Source of the DNA: Sphingomonadales bacterium
GTDB lineage: Bacteria > Pseudomonadota > Alphaproteobacteria > Sphingomonadales > Sphingomonadaceae
NCBI GenBank assembly: GCA_027483465.1
Contig: JAIXUQ010000061.1
Span: forward strand, 45,310 to 109,309
Length of the DNA: 64,000 nucleotides
Reading direction: 5' to 3'
Under the pieces are notes generated by a model. The model searched no databases and was not told where the DNA came from. It worked only from the letters and a program-made list of their open reading frames with translations. How positions within the stretch are numbered: the first letter of the stretch is position 1; each line of letters starts with the position of its first letter. The position numbers were made by a program, and so were the translations under genes. Positions 61,086 through 64,000 of this stretch are shown piece after piece.

Positions 61086-64000
61086 CAGAAGCTGCCGCGC
61101 AGCTGCACATAATATTCGCGGCCCTTGATCTGGTGGAAATCCGGGCGATAGCCCAGCGATTCATCCACCAGCGGCGGGGCGGCATCCAGCACATTGTTCA
61201 CGCCGATGCGCAGCCGCAGATCCTGGCCCTTCCTGATCTTCATGCGCACATCGCCAAACAGGTTCAGCCGCCAATCCTCGCGCACCTGCCAGAACTGGGT
61301 GGCACCGTTCACCAGGATATCGGCATTGGTATCGGTGAAGCCATCAATGTAGCGCACCGAGCCACCCAGGCCAAACACGCCCTTGTTCCAGCTGAAGGTG
61401 GCACTGCCCCGCCAGCGCGGATTGCCGTCCAGCCGCACGCGGTTCACCTCCAGGATGGTGAAATCATTGCCAAACACGTTGTTGTTGTTGCCGGCCAGCG
61501 AGTTCAGCAACTCGTTGCGCTCGACATTCAGGGTCATCAGATAGGTGGCTTCGATGTTCAGCCGGAAACTGCCCAGCTTGCCGGCGTTGAAATTGGTGTT
61601 GAGGCTGAAATCAAAGCCGTCGGCCACCTGCTTGTCGAGGTTGATATAGGGATCGCGGATGAACAGCACGGCGCCGGCGGCGGTGCGCTGATCATTGGGG
61701 TTGGCGGCGTTCCAGGCGGCAAAGGCGGCGATATCATCCGCGGTGGGATCGGCGCGCACCACGTTGGGATTGTTGCGGCCCTGCTTGCGCTCCAGGAAAT
61801 CCAGCGCCAGCGCCTCGCGGTCACCAAAGGCGCCCACCAGGCCGGTCTGTTCAAAGCGCCAGTAATCCACGCTGAAGGTGAAGCGCTTGACGCTGGGGCT
61901 GTCAAAGATCTTGGCCAGATCCAGCACGCCGCCCACCACGATGGTCTTGGTGTCCTCGTTGCGCAGATTGGGGTTGGATTGGCGCACCGAGGGCAGATAG
62001 GCATCGCCGGTCGAGCCCGGATCGCGGGTCACGTCCGAGCGCCAGTAATCCTCCACGCCCAGGTTGAGGCGGGAGATGTCGCCGCGGTTCAGCTGCACCA
62101 TGTTGGGCACGCGGAAGCCTTCGGAATAGGCGGCGCGCAGGTTGAAGGCGCGCACCGGGAACCAGCTCAGCGCCACCTTGGGCTTGACCGCGCTGGCCTT
62201 CAGATCATCGAAATGCTCGGCGCGCACCGCCAGTTGCAGGTTGAGCTTGTTGTAGAACCAGCTGTTGCTGTTGCCAGCCAGCAGCGGCACCAGCGCTTCG
62301 GCAAACGCGGCATAGACATTGCGGCTGGCCGAACTGTCGTTGGTGGGCGACACGCCAACCACGTCGGAACGGCCCGAGACATTGGCCGTGTTGAAGATGA
62401 TGGTGCCATCGAGCCGCGGGTCCCGGTCTTCCAGATAGGATTCGCGCCGCCATTCGATGCCGGCGGCCACGCCGATCGGCCCGGCCCACAGTTCAAAGGC
62501 ATTGTTGTTGGAAATGCGCAGGTCACCGGTGGTGAGCGTGGTGCGGCCGCGGTTCAGGCTGGAGATGCGCACCCGGTCCCACTGGGCCTGGCTGTTGGCG
62601 TTGGGCCCGCCAAAGGGGTTGATCGCATCGGGCGTCGATTTCGCCAGCTCGGCCTGCAGCAAGGTCTTGGAAATGCGGTTGCTTTCCTCATCGGTTGTCA
62701 GGTTCGAGCTGTTGGCGATGGCGCTTTCCCATTCCCAGTTGCCGAAATTGCCGCGCAGGCCGGCCATCACGCGATAGGTTTCGGTGAAGGTGGAGATGAA
62801 GCGCGGCCCCAGTTCGGTGGGGCGCCAGTTCTGCAACAGCACATCCACCCCGGCGGCCGGCACATCGGCGCTGTTGAGGCCGCTGATGCGGTTGGGGCTG
62901 GTGCTGGCGCCAAAGGGGTTCCAGTGGTTGGAGGCCGGCACGATCAGGAAGGCGAGGCCGGAATCCAGCGGCTGGGTGGCGCGGTTGGAATCGGTGGTGG
63001 CCCGGTAATAGAGGCCTTCGGCGAAGAACTGGAGATTGTTGGAAAATTCATGCTCGAACTGGGTGTAGACGTTGATGCGTTCGGCATCGGAAATCAGCTG
63101 GCGGCCGCGGGATGACACCGGATCATTCTGGATGCGCACGCCTTCGTTCAGCGCGTTGTTGGGCTGGTTGCTGTTGAAATCATAGCGCAGCGCCGCATCC
63201 AGTGCGGCATCGTCGATGCCCATGCAGCCTTCGGGCCGGTTGCCCAGTTGCGCCAGCGTGCCGGCAAAGCCGCAGGGCTGGATGTGGAACACGCCGGTGG
63301 TGCTGGTGAGGTTGCGGGTGCCCTGGCGGATGCGCCGGCCCACGAACACGTTCTGCGCATTCACCGCCCCGGCCTGATATTGGCCAAAGGGCGAAGAGGT
63401 GGAGGTGTTGCGGAAATCGGTGGTGGTGGTGGCAAAGGGGCTGTCGCCCAGCACGCCGCGCTTGTCCACCGTGTTGAACTGGCCATCCAGTTCCTGGGCA
63501 TACAGCCCACTGCGCTGGAAATAGCCGCCGGTGAACATCACCCGGGTGCGGCCCTGGTTGAACTTGAAGCCGAAGGCGATATCGGCCTGCAGTTCGTCGC
63601 TGCCGGTCTGGTCCACCGCCGAATAGCGCAGGGTGGCGCGCAGCCGGTCAAACTTGGCATCGAGGATGGTGTTGACCACGCCGGCGGTGGCATCGGCACC
63701 ATAGAGCGCCGACGCGCCGTCACGCAGCACTTCCACCCGGTCAATCCCGGCGGCGGGAAAGGCGTTGACGTTGGTGATCTGGCGCGGGGTTGATCCGACA
63801 TCCTGATTGACCGCGTGGGCGGCGATGCGCCGGCCGTTGAGCAGCACCAGCGTGTTGCCGGTGCCCAGCCCGCGCAGGTTGATGGTGGCGACATCGCCGC
63901 GCGCATCATTGGGGCCATCGGCGGCGCCATTGATTTCGGCAGCGCCAGCCTGAGCAATATTTTCAAAGATTTCGCCGGTGCTGTTCACCCCGAAGGCGGC
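61085..64000 (-). CDS. TonB-dependent receptor, 5' end beyond right edge
   Basis: 972 codons are visible and the frame is open to base 64000, so the signal peptide and TonB box are missing. The plug domain (INLRGLGTGNTLVLLNGRRIAAHAVNQDVGSTPRQITNVNAFPAAGIDRVEVLRDGASALYGADATAGVVNTIL) is followed by a large barrel ending GREYYVQLRGSF. A GTG inside (63988) is not a start. This is the large oligopeptide/cyclic-peptide-like group by its RGLGTGNTLVLLNGRR plug. It precedes and overlaps the M14 peptidase, pointing to peptide import, but the ligand is unproven. Confidence 0.88.
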   Translation of the reverse strand, partial: AAFGVNSTGEIFENIAQAGAAEINGAADGPNDARGDVATINLRGLGTGNTLVLLNGRRIAAHAVNQDVGSTPRQITNVNAFPAAGIDRVEVLRDGASALYGADATAGVVNTILDAKFDRLRATLRYSAVDQTGSDELQADIAFGFKFNQGRTRVMFTGGYFQRSGLYAQELDGQFNTVDKRGVLGDSPFATTTTDFRNTSTSSPFGQYQAGAVNAQNVFVGRRIRQGTRNLTSTTGVFHIQPCGFAGTLAQLGNRPEGCMGIDDAALDAALRYDFNSNQPNNALNEGVRIQNDPVSSRGRQLISDAERINVYTQFEHEFSNNLQFFAEGLYYRATTDSNRATQPLDSGLAFLIVPASNHWNPFGASTSPNRISGLNSADVPAAGVDVLLQNWRPTELGPRFISTFTETYRVMAGLRGNFGNWEWESAIANSSNLTTDEESNRISKTLLQAELAKSTPDAINPFGGPNANSQAQWDRVRISSLNRGRTTLTTGDLRISNNNAFELWAGPIGVAAGIEWRRESYLEDRDPRLDGTIIFNTANVSGRSDVVGVSPTNDSSASRNVYAAFAEALVPLLAGNSNSWFYNKLNLQLAVRAEHFDDLKASAVKPKVALSWFPVRAFNLRAAYSEGFRVPNMVQLNRGDISRLNLGVEDYWRSDVTRDPGSTGDAYLPSVRQSNPNLRNEDTKTIVVGGVLDLAKIFDSPSVKRFTFSVDYWRFEQTGLVGAFGDREALALDFLERKQGRNNPNVVRADPTADDIAAFAAWNAANPNDQRTAAGAVLFIRDPYINLDKQVADGFDFSLNTNFNAGKLGSFRLNIEATYLMTLNVERNELLNSLAGNNNNVFGNDFTILEVNRVRLDGNPRWRGSATFSWNKGVFGLGGSVRYIDGFTDTNADILVNGATQFWQVREDWRLNLFGDVRMKIRKGQDLRLRIGVNNVLDAAPPLVDESLGYRPDFHQIKGREYYVQLRGSF

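Overview
The window is one continuous, very GC-rich (roughly 68-70 % by eye), densely packed bacterial chromosome segment. About 64 protein genes are separated by gaps that never exceed about 250 bp. No rRNA, tRNA, insertion sequence, prophage or CRISPR array was seen. Gene content points to an alphaproteobacterium of the order Sphingomonadales: two large TonB-dependent receptors of the sphingomonad type, DUF1489 and DUF2141 proteins, the rph-rdgB-hemW block divergent from hrcA-grpE, the rsmI-yraN-sirB1-gshB block, and a MerR-controlled fad cluster. The heavy GGCCGG usage suggests a Sandarakinorhabdus/Polymorphobacter-like member, but that is only an inference.

Layout. 1-5.8 kb: the tail of an S9 peptidase, a sterol-desaturase-type hydroxylase, two membrane-tethered transcription regulators (AraC and LytTR types), and an exported DUF2141 protein next to a carotenoid oxygenase with a twin-arginine signal. 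5.8-11 kb: a TolC-type efflux channel, a cytochrome c'/diheme cytochrome c pair and a second, complete S9 peptidase. 11-19.4 kb: thrS, then a rightward run ggt - hydrolase - TPR protein - thioesterase - gloA - gloB - small secreted protein, followed by an ArsR-ArsI organoarsenical detoxification pair. 19.4-30 kb: a housekeeping core (gshB, sirB1, yraN, rsmI, lpoA-like, hemW, rdgB, rph, hrcA, grpE, cysK, an MFS exporter). 30-39 kb: uvrD, a GGDEF-EAL protein, an outer-membrane barrel, nudC-mutY, a DUF721 protein and def. 39-45.8 kb: TonB receptor, SDR, rlmN and an Old Yellow Enzyme. 46-51.8 kb: the beta-oxidation cluster fadJ-fadA-fadE-merR. 51.9-58.9 kb: small unknowns, hisI, purF, SDRs, a DUF1489 protein and mgtE. 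58.9-64 kb: a hydrolase, an M14 carboxypeptidase and a TonB receptor that runs off the right edge.

How genes fit together. Several genes share glutathione or thiol chemistry: ggt (glutathione breakdown), gloA/gloB (glutathione-dependent methylglyoxal detoxification), ArsI/ArsR (trivalent arsenical detoxification), gshB (glutathione synthesis) and, further on, cysK (cysteine). The fad genes form a complete even-chain beta-oxidation unit with its own regulator. The right-edge receptor, carboxypeptidase and hydrolase look like an uptake-and-digestion unit.

Regulatory signals. Promoters of the form TTGnnn-16/17 bp-TAnnnn can be read in front of several genes. In four cases the -10 box ends 6-7 nt before the start codon, implying leaderless mRNAs. 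The arsR promoter carries a perfect palindrome exactly between its -35 and -10 boxes. Four intergenic regions hold long inverted repeats or hairpin series that look like dispersed palindromic elements or terminators. I found no clearly new multi-gene defence or mobile system; the best leads are regulatory (arsR, leaderless promoters, the fad palindrome) and the exported carotenoid-oxygenase neighbourhood.
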